In this document: positions 36,426-48,084 of the stretch, piece by piece
Numbering within the stretch: position 1 is the first letter of the stretch
Layout: every line of letters starts with the position of its first letter
Assembly: GCF_043641665.1 (NCBI RefSeq)
Contig: NC_092199.1
Location: 16,734,649 to 16,798,648, forward strand
Source: Enoplosus armatus
Lineage: Eukaryota; Chordata; Actinopteri; Centrarchiformes; Enoplosidae
Length of the DNA stretch: 64,000 nt
Direction of reading: 5' to 3'
Translations under genes and position numbers: made by a program
The notes under the pieces: model-generated
Databases searched by the model: none
The model's input: only the letters and a program-made list of their open reading frames with translations
Told to the model about the DNA's origin: nothing

Positions 36426-38220
36426 TTGCTTTTATTCCTTAAATAAGCTCACAGACGGCTCGAGTGCATCTTTAGTAATAAGGGATTCTGTGAACTTAAC
36501 CTCGCTGACTGATGAAGCGATTACAGCTGAGGGTTGAAGTCAAATCAAGCGGAAGCAGAGCCGGCCAGACAGGTCCCTCACAGGCTCCCGTCATTCCTGG
36601 TAATTACGCTGTCACGGTGAACGGGCTGTGCTCTTGATAGCGCCGGCACACCGGAACGTCTGTATGATCCACTCATCTTTAACCGCTCACAAGGCTCCTC
36701 TTGGTGCAATTATTACTCCTCAAAGAGGAGGCCAGCTGACATTCTGCCCAGTTCAACAGACAGAAAACTGCAGTGCCGACCCACCAACTCTTTTTTTTTT
36801 TAGCTTTAGAACAGGAAACAGGGAAATTAATTTAATTTACTAGTCCTATTTTTCTGGTGGAATCGCCCCAAAGGACCCCCCTGGTGGTCCCTAAAACCTC
36901 ACTGTTAGAGCTTCAGTCGGTGTGCTCGGCTGTAGGACGGTAATCCTCACAAAACAGGACGCTTATTACCCATGTGATGAGTGTCGGTGGAAGAGATCAG
37001 AAGCAGCCTCCGGGGACAGCACCTCCCTATTTCAATCCTGTGATGCAACCTCTTGGTAACCAGGGGGCTGTTTCCTACAAAGAAATCAGTCATGGGTAAT
37101 GTGTCACCGAGAGGGGAAATATAACATAAATGAGGAGATTGCAGCAGGTTACCAATCAGAACGAAGGATGTTCGGCGTAAGGGCTGTGTTTAAAATGCAG
37201 TGTAGCGTCTTGACAATGCATTTCATGGGGCCTAGTTCATCCTGTAAGATGAAGTGACTGTTTGCTTCCTGCAGCGTTGTGGAGCACAGAGTTGAATGTT
37301 CTTCCAGTGTTCGAGATGTTTCTGTTTCTGAGCCACAGTCATGAGACTCAACAGAGATGACTACCAGGTGATGTTTGTTTTTTCCAAAAAATACTAACAC
37401 ATTTATATGATTAGAGGTGGGACTCCTCTTTCACTGCCATAAGATACCTTTATGAGGCATTCAAGTGCGGCTTGTGAATTCCAACATTCAGAGCTTCTTC
37501 TTAAGAAGCGATTCTGGATTGAAAAAACAAAAATTCTATAGTTGCTGCTGTGTGTTGAGGGGTATGATCTAGTTATATTATTAATATCATTATTATTAAT
37601 GTTATTGTTATTATTATTGTTATTATTTTTAAATCTAACCTTTATTTCACCAGGTAAGTCCCGTTGAGGTCGAAAGCCTCTTTTGCAGGAGAGACATGGC
37701 CGAGACGGCAGCATAAAAAGTAGCAGGCAAAACACTGCAAAATCAGATGATACAAGAAATAGATAGTGAGGCTAAAAGTAGGCTTGGAACAGATGCAATT
37801 AAGAACGGAGTGGTGTTACTTTGCTATGATAAACAGGAGTCCAAAGGGGATTAAGATGAAGTGCACCTGTTATATACAAAACGGTGTCATCTGCAAACTA
37901 TTAGTTTCATCTTCAATCATCTTTGCTGTGGTTTTACCGACAGTGTTCAGTTATTTATTTATGTCCGTAAACATCAGGGTGAATTGCCCTCTTTTCCATG
38001 GGTGTCAAATGGGTGCAAGGAGCGGGAGTTGCCATTCTTCAACTTGATGAATTTGAAAAATCACATCCAAATTAAGGGGTGCTTTTAAATTCATATGGTG
38101 ATCTTCAGTCGTAGTGTTCACTTAGTCACAGTCACTGAATGATACGCAGCTGTGGTTGATTAAGCCAGGAAAGGGAAGACCTACAATATACCAGTTTAGC
38201 ATTTAATAAGCTGACACCCC
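36426..38220. other. Intergenic region between NO VEIN-like and SBK1 genes
   Basis: No gene seen. It contains an AT/ATT-rich low-complexity patch (37570-37630), followed by AACCTTTATTTCACCAGGTA and a GGAGAGACATGGCCGAGACG segment (37640-37710), which resembles a common teleost dispersed repeat. The rest is unremarkable. Confidence 0.45.
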
Positions 38221-38627
38221 TCCCCCCCTGCGCATGTTCTGATGTTTCCGACTGCCCCTGAAGGCAGCGTAGTCTGTACGGAGACAGCGAGCAGCGGCGG
38301 CTCCCGGCGGAGCAGCGCTGCGATTGGCCAAAGCGGAGGAGGGGGAGGGCCCACTGCTGGCCCTCCCCTCCCATCTCCTCTCCTCCCGTCTCCATCCTAG
38401 AGGACGGTGCGATGCGGAGACAATAGGACGCGGAGCCGGCGGAGGCTGCAGGATGCTCGGCGCCACATCCACCGTCACACGGCTCGTTTCTCGCGGGACA
38501 CCGAGATCAGGCGTTTTTCTCCCGGCTCCCCTGGCCTTGGCATGCGCTCAGACCATCCCGCGTGTTCACCAGCAGCCTGGGCTGACAGGGCGGACTCCGC
38601 TGCCCCCATATGTGAACCGACTGAAGG
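38220..38627 (+). promoter_or_regulatory. GC-rich promoter and candidate noncoding first exon of the SBK1-like gene
   Basis: A CpG-rich island in otherwise AT-rich DNA, with an inverted CCAAT box (GATTGGCC near 38323) and GGAGGGGGAGGGCCC-type GC boxes. It ends at a strong donor (AAGG then GTGAGTGG) at 38628. Two upstream ATGs occur: a 4-codon frame at 38412 and a longer frame from 38453. Joined to the acceptor at 46244, the longer frame stops at 46258-46260, before the kinase ATG, so it would be an upstream ORF. The link to the kinase is inferred from orientation and from the lack of other plus-strand coding exons in between. Confidence 0.5.
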
Positions 38628-38936
38628 GTGAGTGGCGGAGCAGACCCGGTCTGAAAGCTCCATCTATCCTCACCTGCACCCGGACGAACCCGCATCACTC
38701 AATTACACTGCAAACGCGACAGTAACCGGGGGGGGTCTTGCACTGTGTTTCATTGTATTCAGTGCATGATCGATCAGGCCTATTCAGCACACAGCAGAAT
38801 ACACTGAAAACAATGCTGTGAGTGTGTGTGTGTGTATTCCCATTTATCTCCAGCAAACAACAAAATTGCTGCTTGTTTGCATTTTAGGTTGTTGGAATTT
38901 GTGTTATTGATCACAAAACAACCTACTGCACCCACT

Positions 38937-38937
<1 letters not shown>

Positions 38938-38974
<37 letters not shown>
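38938..38974. repeat. 37-base poly-C tract
   Basis: An uninterrupted run of 37 C on the plus strand (G on the minus strand), flanked by CACACACGCACACAC on the right. Length in such tracts is error-prone in sequencing. Confidence 0.95.
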
Positions 38975-38976
<2 letters not shown>

Positions 38977-39491
38977 CACACACGCACACACCATGCATCC
39001 TGTACAATGGGGGCAGCCAGGTATCTGCAGCAGCTTGTGTGTGTGTGTGTGTGTGTGTGTGTGCCTGTCACTCAGCTCTGTGAGAGCTGTGTTCCACTGG
39101 TTGTTCTTCAGAGTCAGTGCGGTCTGAGGACACACTGCAGGTGGGATCCAGCATGACGTAGCCCCCCCCCCCCACACACACACACACACACACACAGTGC
39201 TGGAGGTAGCCGAGGACATCCGGAGAATAATAAGAGCCCGTGATGTTTACATCCTCCGTCCACATGCCGGTGTCAGCGCTGGCTGGGCCCAAAGCGCAGT
39301 GACGCCTGTGCCTTCCTCACAAGAACTAGGGTTGTTGTCATCCAGTGGAACTCACTTACTAATGGGATCCTCCATTATTCCGCAGTAAGTGCCGTAGGAG
39401 CGAACCATCTCGTAATCCATTCCTCTTTTAGAGTAATCTGCTACTGCTTAATGTATTCTGAGCCACTGTGGGAGGTTGTCTGGTTGCATTC

Positions 39492-39529
<38 letters not shown>

Positions 39530-39591
39530 AGCCCAAGACACAGCTGATCAAAGTGGGTTTAAGCTCCTTGATGGCACATAAAAGCTGACAC

Positions 39592-39593
<2 letters not shown>

Positions 39594-39638
<45 letters not shown>
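39594..39638. repeat. (CA)n microsatellite, part of a dense cluster
   Basis: About 22 CA units, only 67 bases after a (TG)n run at 39499-39527, so the two can form an inverted pair. Other runs in the cluster: TG 39036-39063, C12 plus CA 39162-39196, CA 40845-40882, CA 42236-42272, CA/CG 42514-42563, TG 43040-43070, CA 43690-43714, TG 44054-44078, TG 44413-44446 and TG 44603-44638. Confidence 0.95.
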
Positions 39639-39641
<3 letters not shown>

Positions 39642-40535
39642 AGATACACTCCAGCATGATGAGTCACAGATCACAATGTAGGTCACGTAGACCCACCGGT
39701 GCTCAGCAGTCCTCGCCAACGGGTGTCTCGCTGGCAGCGGTGGCAACTTAGGGCCGGGCTCGTCCTCGTCCACGCCAAAATACGGCTTTGGTAGGAAACT
39801 CGGGGGCAGCGATGTTTGACGTGGGTGCAGCCCCCCATTGCTGCTGGGCAGGGCCGCTACGGTTGATATGGAAGGCTATTTCACAGTATACATACAGTAT
39901 ATAGTATATACAGACTCTAATTTGGACAACAGATATTTGTAGAATGTTAACATGATATGGTGTCATCATCGGGAGACAAAGTTGATAATAGATCACATCG
40001 AATCATCACCTTATTGTTACAGAGTTTGGCATTTTGACCTTTTATTCGCTTTCTTGCCCTCAAATCTGTACACTAAATATGAATCTAGAGCCCGGAGGCG
40101 ATTAGCTTAGCTTAGCTTAGCGTAAAGACTGGAAACAGGGGGGCTTAGCCTGACTCTGTCCAAAGTGAAAAAAGCTCACGAATTAATGAATTAACGACGT
40201 TACAGTTGGAACTATTTCTCGGCCGCAGTTAGTGACATCCTGAAGTCCATGCTGCTGGTTGCCTGGCAACCGCACGGTGAAGACAAGGCTTCCGAAAGTA
40301 ACATTTAAAGGTGCTTGCAGGTGGATTTTGTTACCTTCGAGCAAATCCAGACTAGCTGTTGTTGGATGTTGGAATGTTGGATTTTATTTGCACGTGTACT
40401 GTCAGCAATGGCGGCTTCGCCACTGGTTTGTTGTCACGTCGGTAGATCTTTTCACCAGCTGTGATATATATATATATTTATATATATATATAGTTTGCAA
40501 CGCAGGTTTTCCATTACAAATTTGTCCACGATGAG

Positions 40536-40570
40536 ATAACCCTGATGACATCATTACGACATCATCAGGG
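40536..40570. repeat. Hairpin/MITE-like palindrome, copy 2
   Basis: Left arm ATAACCCTGATGA (40536-40548) and right arm TCATCAGGG (40562-40570), the right arm losing its match after GGG. It is the same element as at 11528-11566, inside the first intron of the kinase gene. Confidence 0.65.
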
Positions 40571-40836
40571 GGTCACGTTCTCAGACTTGACAATGAAGGA
40601 AGACGACGACATAGAGTTCCCCTTTAAACGGCGGAACGTAGCTTTTCTGACCTCGGTCTTGTTAATGAGAAGGGGTTTGGATGTGGTTTTAGGCCGTAAA
40701 GGATTTGTAATCACAGCCGGGTCAGAATCATTCTTTTAACTGACCTTTAGACTAGGCTGCAAATCTGCAACGCTGGGCATGTGAGTTGCTGTTATGTCAG
40801 TGCTGTTGGCTAGTGGTGCAGGGATATTGGCCACCT

Positions 40837-40885
<49 letters not shown>

Positions 40886-42232
40886 TCGCTGGTACTTTGC
40901 TACTCAACGGCCCTTGTCATTGTGCGCCACTCTCCCTCTCCTTCCTCTGTGCCAGCTTCCTTCAAACTGAATGTCTGCTTTGTGTTGCATCGGGAAACAG
41001 GGGAGCGCGCGTGTTCGCGGCTCGCGGCGCCAGGCTCACGCGAAAAGGATGACGATGGCGTCGCTCTAATTGTTTGGAGGGCAGCGCGCGGGCTGCACCG
41101 GCGGGGGCGGGCTGCACCGGCGGGGGCGGCCGTGGCTGCCATCATCGCCTTGGCTCGCTGAAAAGCGCTCGGCCCGGTCAGCTCTCTGCCCGCTGGTTGC
41201 ATAAGCAGTCTGGGATTTAGTCAGCTGCCCCCCCCCCCCCACAGTTTCTCTCACAGAGTGTTGAACCTGGTGGCACAGAGTGTCAGCGTTGAGAGGGATG
41301 GGGTGTGGGGGGGTGGGGGGTCGATCTGTGGTCACCTGGAAGGAACAAGACAAATCATACCTTCATTTCTACACAGTAGCGTCACTCAGGGTTTGCAGCT
41401 AACAATCATTATCATCAATTCATCCACAGTATTGGTGGGTTTTTTGGATCAATCAGTTATTTGTTTAGTCTAAAAACACCAAAATATTCAATTTACAGCC
41501 ACATAAAACTGACTAAAGCAGCAAATCCCCTCACACTGCAGGGGGGGGGGGGGGGGGGCAGCATCTGCCTGCCACTTTTGTTTGATGAGTAATTCAAACG
41601 CTGAATCCACAGAATTCTGTCAGTTCTGTGGTTGGTGATTGGTTCTGTCCATCCGCCTCATTGATTAGTCATCAGATTACCTCAACACTAATGATTACCA
41701 GTGAGGCTGTCCCCCAAAAAAGACTGGCAGCCTATACGCTTTCGAGATGGAGGGCAATCCGCCGCTTTGCTTTAAAGCGCCATATGTTTCGGCCATCTGG
41801 GGGGGGGGGCAGAGGAACTCCAAACCAAGCTGGAAGCACGGAGTCCAATGTTCGCCCTCCTTTTTCAGCTCTGTCGTGGTCACCAACTCTTTAGCTGCTC
41901 AACCTAAGCTAGTGGCTGGGGGGGGGGGGGGGGGGGGCAAAACAGTGAGCTAAAAGATGCTACAAAGCTGCGTGCTGAGTGATAATTCTCTGTGGGTCGG
42001 CTTCTTTCTTATTACACACCAGTCATTTGGCTAAATGCACTGTTTCCGGACAACGCGTACGTCTCACTTTTGTTTTCCTGTCCAATCAGATTTTAGCCCT
42101 GCCAGGGTGCCGTCCAATCACCGGCCCTGCAGTTATTTCTGCCAAGGATGTGAAGTGCTCGTGAAATGCAGCTTGTTGTGCATTGAGTTACAGCTATTGT
42201 TAACAATGAGCCTATGTGACGCAGCGCACAAG

Positions 42233-42274
<42 letters not shown>

Positions 42275-42532
42275 GAGACAGCAGACTTCCTCTCCACATG
42301 GAGAGCCGACATTTGTCCTGACCTGATGACTCATTCAGCGATGAGTCTAATGCTGCTTCTATATAAATACAGATGCAGCCCGCTTTGTGGTGAACACACA
42401 CACACAGAGGCTGAAACACGCATGGATGTTCATCTGAGCTGCCAACACAGAGCTGAGAGCGTTGAGATAAGGAGAGAGAGGGTGTGCGACAACTGCTGAG
42501 AGTGCCTGTTCTCCACACACACGCGCACACGC

Positions 42533-42563
<31 letters not shown>

Positions 42564-43035
42564 GGTCTGAATGAACAGCTAATGATGTAGAATTTTACAG
42601 ATCTCATCACAGACAGAAATGCAGTAAGATATCATTTTGTTAATTGCACTGTGGGTGCATGTATCATGTTTCGACACATTGGTGACATTTAAATAAGAAA
42701 CAAAGCAAAGAAATCCATGAATCCTACAACATGTTGGTGTCTTCCCTTTGTGCATCTGGCACACGTGTTGTTTCTCACACTTCACACGGATGAAAACGGA
42801 GCACCTCAGTGTTTGTTGTGGTGCTGCTGCAGCCGAGTGCAGGAGGAGCCGTGTATACAAAGCACCAAATGAAATCAGGCTGCGTGTTTACCCCCCCCCC
42901 CTGAAATGAAATGCCCGAGCAGAGAGTGCAGGTGTGTGTTAGGACCATCAGACTTAAGGTGGAATTCAATTCAGTTTGCTTGAATTCACCAGCGTAATCC
43001 GCTCAGCGTCAACACTGCCTCCCGTCTGTTGATGC

Positions 43036-43072
<37 letters not shown>

Positions 43073-43353
43073 GCCCCCGCTGTATTCATTTGTATTTTAG
43101 CATTTTTCATGTTAACATCACTGCACCACTATTTGGATGCGTCCCATGTTATCATGCCACGTCATGCTTTTAACGACGCTGCGTAATCCAAAGTAAACCC
43201 TTTTTAACTTCCCCTTTGTGGCATTTAGTGACATCCTGGAGTTTTCGCCTTCGTCCAGCTCGTAGCTACCAGACCTTTCTCTGAAGTGTGGAGCCAGGTG
43301 TCTGGCTATGCGAGACTAAACACAACAGTGAGGGCTCGCCGTCATATAACCCT

Positions 43354-43376
43354 AAAAAAAAAAAAAAAAAAAAAAA
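43354..43376. repeat. Poly-A tract
   Basis: 23 consecutive A residues after ATAACCCT. It could be the tail of a retroposed element, but no body was recognised. Confidence 0.9.
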
Positions 43377-43848
43377 GGAAAATGAATAAAAGTATAGAAG
43401 AAGAGCTATACGTTAAGATAGAACCACGCAAAGATGTGGCACGTAAATAATAAAATATTGTAAAATGTAAAAGTGAACGCACGTGACCCTATGATGCAAC
43501 TGTTTTCTCAGAAACCGTTGGCTTGTGTGTTCTGATGACCGCCTGGACTGAAGCGTCGCAGTCGCCTCGGCAACCAGCCAATGTTTCAAAATGCCGTATG
43601 TCGCGCCTCTGAGTGATAGCAGTCATTTAGAAACGTGGGGCTATTCTGGATTATTATTAGTCGCCGCGTTCACCTGCAGAGCCAACGCGCACACACACAC
43701 ACACACACACACACGGTGCTGCATGTATCCTGCAGTGCTGCAGTAAGCACTTCTGACCCCCTGACAGAAACAAATGGCCTTCTCTCTTTACAGCTCCCTG
43801 TGCATGTGTGTGTGTGTTTATCGCATTTGTCCGAGAGCTTTTATTTAA

Positions 43849-43850
<2 letters not shown>

Positions 43851-43886
<36 letters not shown>
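43851..43886. repeat. (GA)n microsatellite
   Basis: About 18 GA units; a homopurine-homopyrimidine tract in the kinase first intron. Confidence 0.95.
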
Positions 43887-43888
<2 letters not shown>

Positions 43889-44411
43889 CAGTACATCCCC
43901 TCTGCGCTGCCATTTATCACCCAAACTGACTCATCCCTCCTCACCTGTTGGTGTCAACTGCTCTTCCTGTCCGCTTTGCACGTGGAAAAGAAAGATTACA
44001 CTCCCACAGAAGAGCACAGAGGCCTGCGGAGGGAATGACGGAGGTACTTTAGTGGTGTGTGTGTGTGTGTGTGTGTGCATGCGTGCAGTTTGTCACACAG
44101 CTGGTGACTTGACTTGTGATGAAGCAGGTTGTGGCCGCTTGCAGCAGCTCAGTCCACATCTGAATGTCACTGTTTCTGCATCCCGAAACTAGACGGCCGA
44201 AAAGGGACACAAAGAGTGTCTTTGAAGGGTTCTGGGGAGAACGTCGGCTCACATGCCGCGCCGTGTTTCTAGGCGGACGGGATGCGCGTCGATGGCAAAG
44301 GAGGGGCCGTGAGTATGATGGCAGCGCAAGGCAGATTCACAAGTGTCGGGGAGAGCCTGCTTTCCGGCACTTCAGGTTATGTAATGGGAGCGTGTGAGTC
44401 TGTGTGCGCGG

Positions 44412-44447
<36 letters not shown>

Positions 44448-44601
44448 AAACTCCTGTATTTCTTGTGCCTGGATCTATAGAGTGAGGGTCAGGAGACCTG
44501 GCAGGTCTCGCTGCTCAGGAAGAAAAAAAAGGAAGAAGGCAATCACCAAGAATAATCACACTGCAGCAGGGAATGGATTTGCTCGAAAGGACTGTTATTG
44601 G

Positions 44602-44639
<38 letters not shown>

Positions 44640-46339
44640 CTCAGCTAACAGCTCAGTCATGGGCATAATTTACGGTGGGGACGGTGGGGGATATGTCCCT
44701 ACCACACTTCTGATTACCTAAAACTGTCCCCACCACTAATTTGATATTAATTGCATATGCAGAACTGCAATAGTCCTGCTGAGGTTAGCACTGTACAAAC
44801 AGTCAGGCAGGTTAACGTTACACCAGAAGCTAGTGAGCTGTTCTTATTCTCCTCACGTCGGCATCATACTAAACGAGAGGAGCATTCTTCCACGATTGCC
44901 AGTGTAGTTTTCACGTCACGTGACATCATTTCCTCTGAATTAAGCAGTCTGGATTAGCAGCATGGACGTGGACATGAGGTCTTCATTCTTGGTAAATGTG
45001 TCCAGCATACAGCAAGCGAACAGCATTTGCCCTTATTCTCCAGCGCTTTGCGAGTTGCAAACCAGGAGTTCCATTCACATTCGTGCATCCTTGTCGCTGA
45101 CGCCGCTTCATTCCAAGTGCACGAAGCGGCCATTTCTCTTTTTTAAGTCGCGGTGCGTCTCCCAGTGGTCGTCAGGGCCAGGTATCGCTGTGTGTGTTGT
45201 CCCACTGATTGTTGCCATTTTTTTGTGCCATATTTATGTCCCCACCACCACTTTCCAAATCAAACCTACACCCTTGAGTTCAGTTCTGCCCCCCCCCCCC
45301 CTTGGCAATTAGCATTGAGAATGACTTACTTAAGCCTTCGCTGTGGATAATTAGCGTTTCGCGGCGACTCTCGTGCAGCAGACTGAGAGCTGCAACATCG
45401 ACAGTCTGTCGGCCATCGCTGCGCTCTCCTGCCTACAGCCCAAAACATGCACATGTGTGCATTGTTGGGGCGTCCATGTGTCCATAAGCCTTCGCAGACA
45501 ACTTGTTTGATCATGAAATGTCATATTTCATATTTCACACGTGAAATGTGCCTCAATGTGATTTCATTAAAACTATGTGTGTCTATTATTTCATATGTGA
45601 CACTGCAGGCGGAAATGTGTCTGTTGGAAAACTGCAAATATGTTCCCATGTAAAACTTTCCTACTGCAATACATTGACATTTTTATTTATTTATTTATTA
45701 GCATTACACACAATTACTAATTTTTCCGCATATTGCAATGAATAATGCAACAATTATTTATAATTGTATTGTGTAATTATTATGTGATTACTATTATTGA
45801 CATTTATTTTTGTAGGTCACATGACATCACATGAAAAACAAAGTCGTGATTCTAAAATAATCGAATTCTCAAACAATAATAATAATAATGATAATAATAG
45901 TATTTATAAACTAGAACGTGTATTTTCTGTCGCTGGTGGTAAAGTGTACCAAAATTTCAATACCGGCAGTTACACATTCTACAAAATTGCGAACCTTGTC
46001 TGAAAACTGATTGGCTGATTAAGATACGCCAATCATGCTAGAGAACGTTACGGCCTTGTACCAGGATGAATTGTGCAAAATTGTGACCATAGAATTAAAG
46101 TCATTTAAATGTATATTTTTTTTTTACGATAACATCCCCCACATGTGAAATTACATCACATTTTATAATAAGAATCAAAATAAGAACAAGAATGATTACT
46201 ATTCACCGATGTAAAAACGTGTGTCCTCTCTTGTTTCTGTACAGCGACACCTGGTTTTAGCTGCCGCTCTTGTCTTTCCTGAGCGTCCGTTCCCCATTCC
46301 CCCCGCCCCCCGGGTCCGTCCCCTGAAGCGACCTCCAGC

Positions 46340-48084
46340 ATGAGTTCCTCTCCGCTGGTGTCTCGAGCCAACATGGACATCCTGGACGAGCTGCAGCTGA
46401 TCGCGGCCCAGAATCTGGAGAGGCTGGAGGTCAACAAGTATTACGAGGTGATCAGGGAGCTGGGCAAGGGCACCTACGGCAAGGTGGACCTGGTCATCCA
46501 TAAGATCAGAGGTGAGGGGACGCGGACACGCACAGGCATACATACAGACAGCAATAACCTGCTGCAAAAACATCAACGTATATGCTTTATTTTTCTACCA
46601 TTTTGCCCCCAAAAGGTACAAAAATGGCACTGAAGTTCCTGAAGAAGAAGACAACCAAGCTGAAGTCCTTCCTGCGGGAGTACAGCATCTCACTCTACCT
46701 GTCTCCCTGCCCTTTTATCATCAACATGTTCGGCATCGCATTCGAGACAGACGAGTACTATGTGTTCGCACAGGAGTACGCTCTGGCAGGGGACCTCTTC
46801 GATATTATTCCTCCGCAGGTACTCCCATCTCATCATCGTTATTCTGGTTATTGCGTTTTTGGTTATCATTGCTTTTGGGTCAAGGACCTTTGCAAGTTCT
46901 TGACCAGTTAAAAGTCCCAGTGAAGTCTAAGTCAGCCAGCGGAGTTGTTTTTACTCAGCCGGTTTCAAGAATCCTCTTGAACCAGTTGACATTGTGTTGA
47001 CACTCCTGGAGTACACCTTATGTATTGTGGGTTACACTCTCATCTTCTTCTGTCCATTCCTTCAGGTTGGTCTTCCTGAGGCGGTGGCAAAGCGCTGTGT
47101 GCACCAAGTAGCCATCGCCCTAGACTACCTGCATTGTAAGAAGCTGGTCCACAGGGACATCAAGCCCGAAAACATCCTAATTTTTGACCGAGAGTGCCGC
47201 AAGGTCAAGCTGTCTGACTTCGGCATGACCCGCCGAGCTGGCTCACCCGTGAAAAGAGTGAGTAACGTTTCTGTCTAAGATCTCCAGTTCTCTCTTGTTT
47301 TAAACCACGGTTTTGACCTGTTGAACTTCCCCTCCAGGTGAGTGGCACCATCCCCTACACGGCCCCGGAGCTCTGCGACGTGTCCCGCCACGAGGGTTTC
47401 TGCGTGGACTACAGCACTGACGTCTGGGCCTTTGGCGTGCTGCTCTTCTGCATGCTGACCGGCAACTTCCCCTGGGAGAAGGCGCTGCCCTCCGACTCCT
47501 TCTACCAGGAGTTCATCCGCTGGCAGAGGAGGAGGACGAGCACGGTGCCGTCCCAGTGGAGGCGCTTCACCGAGCAGGCCCTCCGCATGTTCCGCCGGTT
47601 GCTCTCCGTGGAACAGGACCGCCGCTGCTCCGTCAAGGAGGTCTTCGGGTACTTCAGCCACTCCTGGATGCTGGACGCGGAGAACAACAACAACAATGGC
47701 AACGGCAACAGCGGAGGCTGCGGAGAGAGGGTTGGGGGCGGAGGAGGTGGAGGAGGGGTGCGGGGAGAGGTGGACGGCACTATCTCGTCATCTTCGTCCG
47801 GGGAGGAAGACGAGGAGCTCCTTGTGGAGAGGATGAAGCAGCAGACTTTATCTCCTCTCTCCCCGCTGTCACCCCTCTCTCCCATGTCTCTGGTGGCGGT
47901 GGAGAGGGGGAGCGGCGGCGGGGCAAAGGGCGGGATGATGGAGCCAGGCGGCGGCCACCATTTCGTGTCCGTCTCCACCAACAGCTCTGTGTCGTCCACC
48001 AACAGTTACGATCGAATGCCGCGAGAAAACAGTTCGCCGGGTGGCCGCATGCTGGTGGCTACGCCCATTGAAATCTGCGTCTGA
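46340..48084 (+). CDS. sbk1: SBK1-type serine/threonine kinase (SH3-domain-binding kinase 1)
   Basis: Coding exons 46340-46511, 46616-46818, 47066-47257 and 47338-48084, in phase, 437 aa (human SBK1 is about 424). Kinase landmarks: glycine loop [13 protein letters not shown], Lys in KMALKF, catalytic loop [13 protein letters not shown] in LSDFGMTRR, and an activation segment ending [13 protein letters not shown]. The phrase [20 protein letters not shown] and the C-terminal VATPIEICV end are characteristic of SBK1 among the SBK family. The tail after the kinase domain is low complexity (Asn/Gly/Ser runs, a serine-acidic patch [11 protein letters not shown], and prolines), as expected for an SH3-binding region. 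SBK1 is a little-studied kinase linked to brain development. The upstream exon part begins at an acceptor (exon from 46245), so the 5' UTR is spliced. The ATG at 46340 is followed by a family-like N-terminus before the kinase domain. Confidence 0.93.

Larger units (their letters stand above)
38628..46244 (+). other. First intron of SBK1-like gene, microsatellite-dense, no coding exons seen
   Basis: This 7.6 kb segment holds most of the window's simple repeats and repeat fragments. Near 40105-40160 a GCTTAGCTTAGCTTAGC block followed by AAAGACTGGAAACAGGGG matches a widespread teleost repeat. A segment from about 44655 to 45290, starting GGTGGGGACGGTGGGGG and ending near GTCCCCACCACC, also looks dispersed. 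Its open frames are mostly translations of CA/TG tracts and were not called. Confidence 0.5.

Noticed and set aside
38453..38627. First exon of a separate mitochondrial protein
   Set aside because: No following exon of suitable phase and sense was found between 38.6 and 46.2 kb, so it is treated as a kinase-leader uORF, with low certainty.
42035..42499. Plus-strand 154-codon frame and its 155-codon minus-strand counterpart (42093-42560)
   Set aside because: Both are translations of CA/TG tracts; no domain, and they overlap each other antisense.
43635..44192. Long plus-strand open frame (185 codons) in the kinase first intron
   Set aside because: Composed largely of His-Thr, Val-Cys and Arg-Glu runs translated from CA, TG and GA microsatellites, with no homologous pattern.
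47502..48002. Antisense frame across the last SBK1 exon
   Set aside because: Shadow of a GC-rich coding exon; the sense frame has unambiguous kinase motifs.
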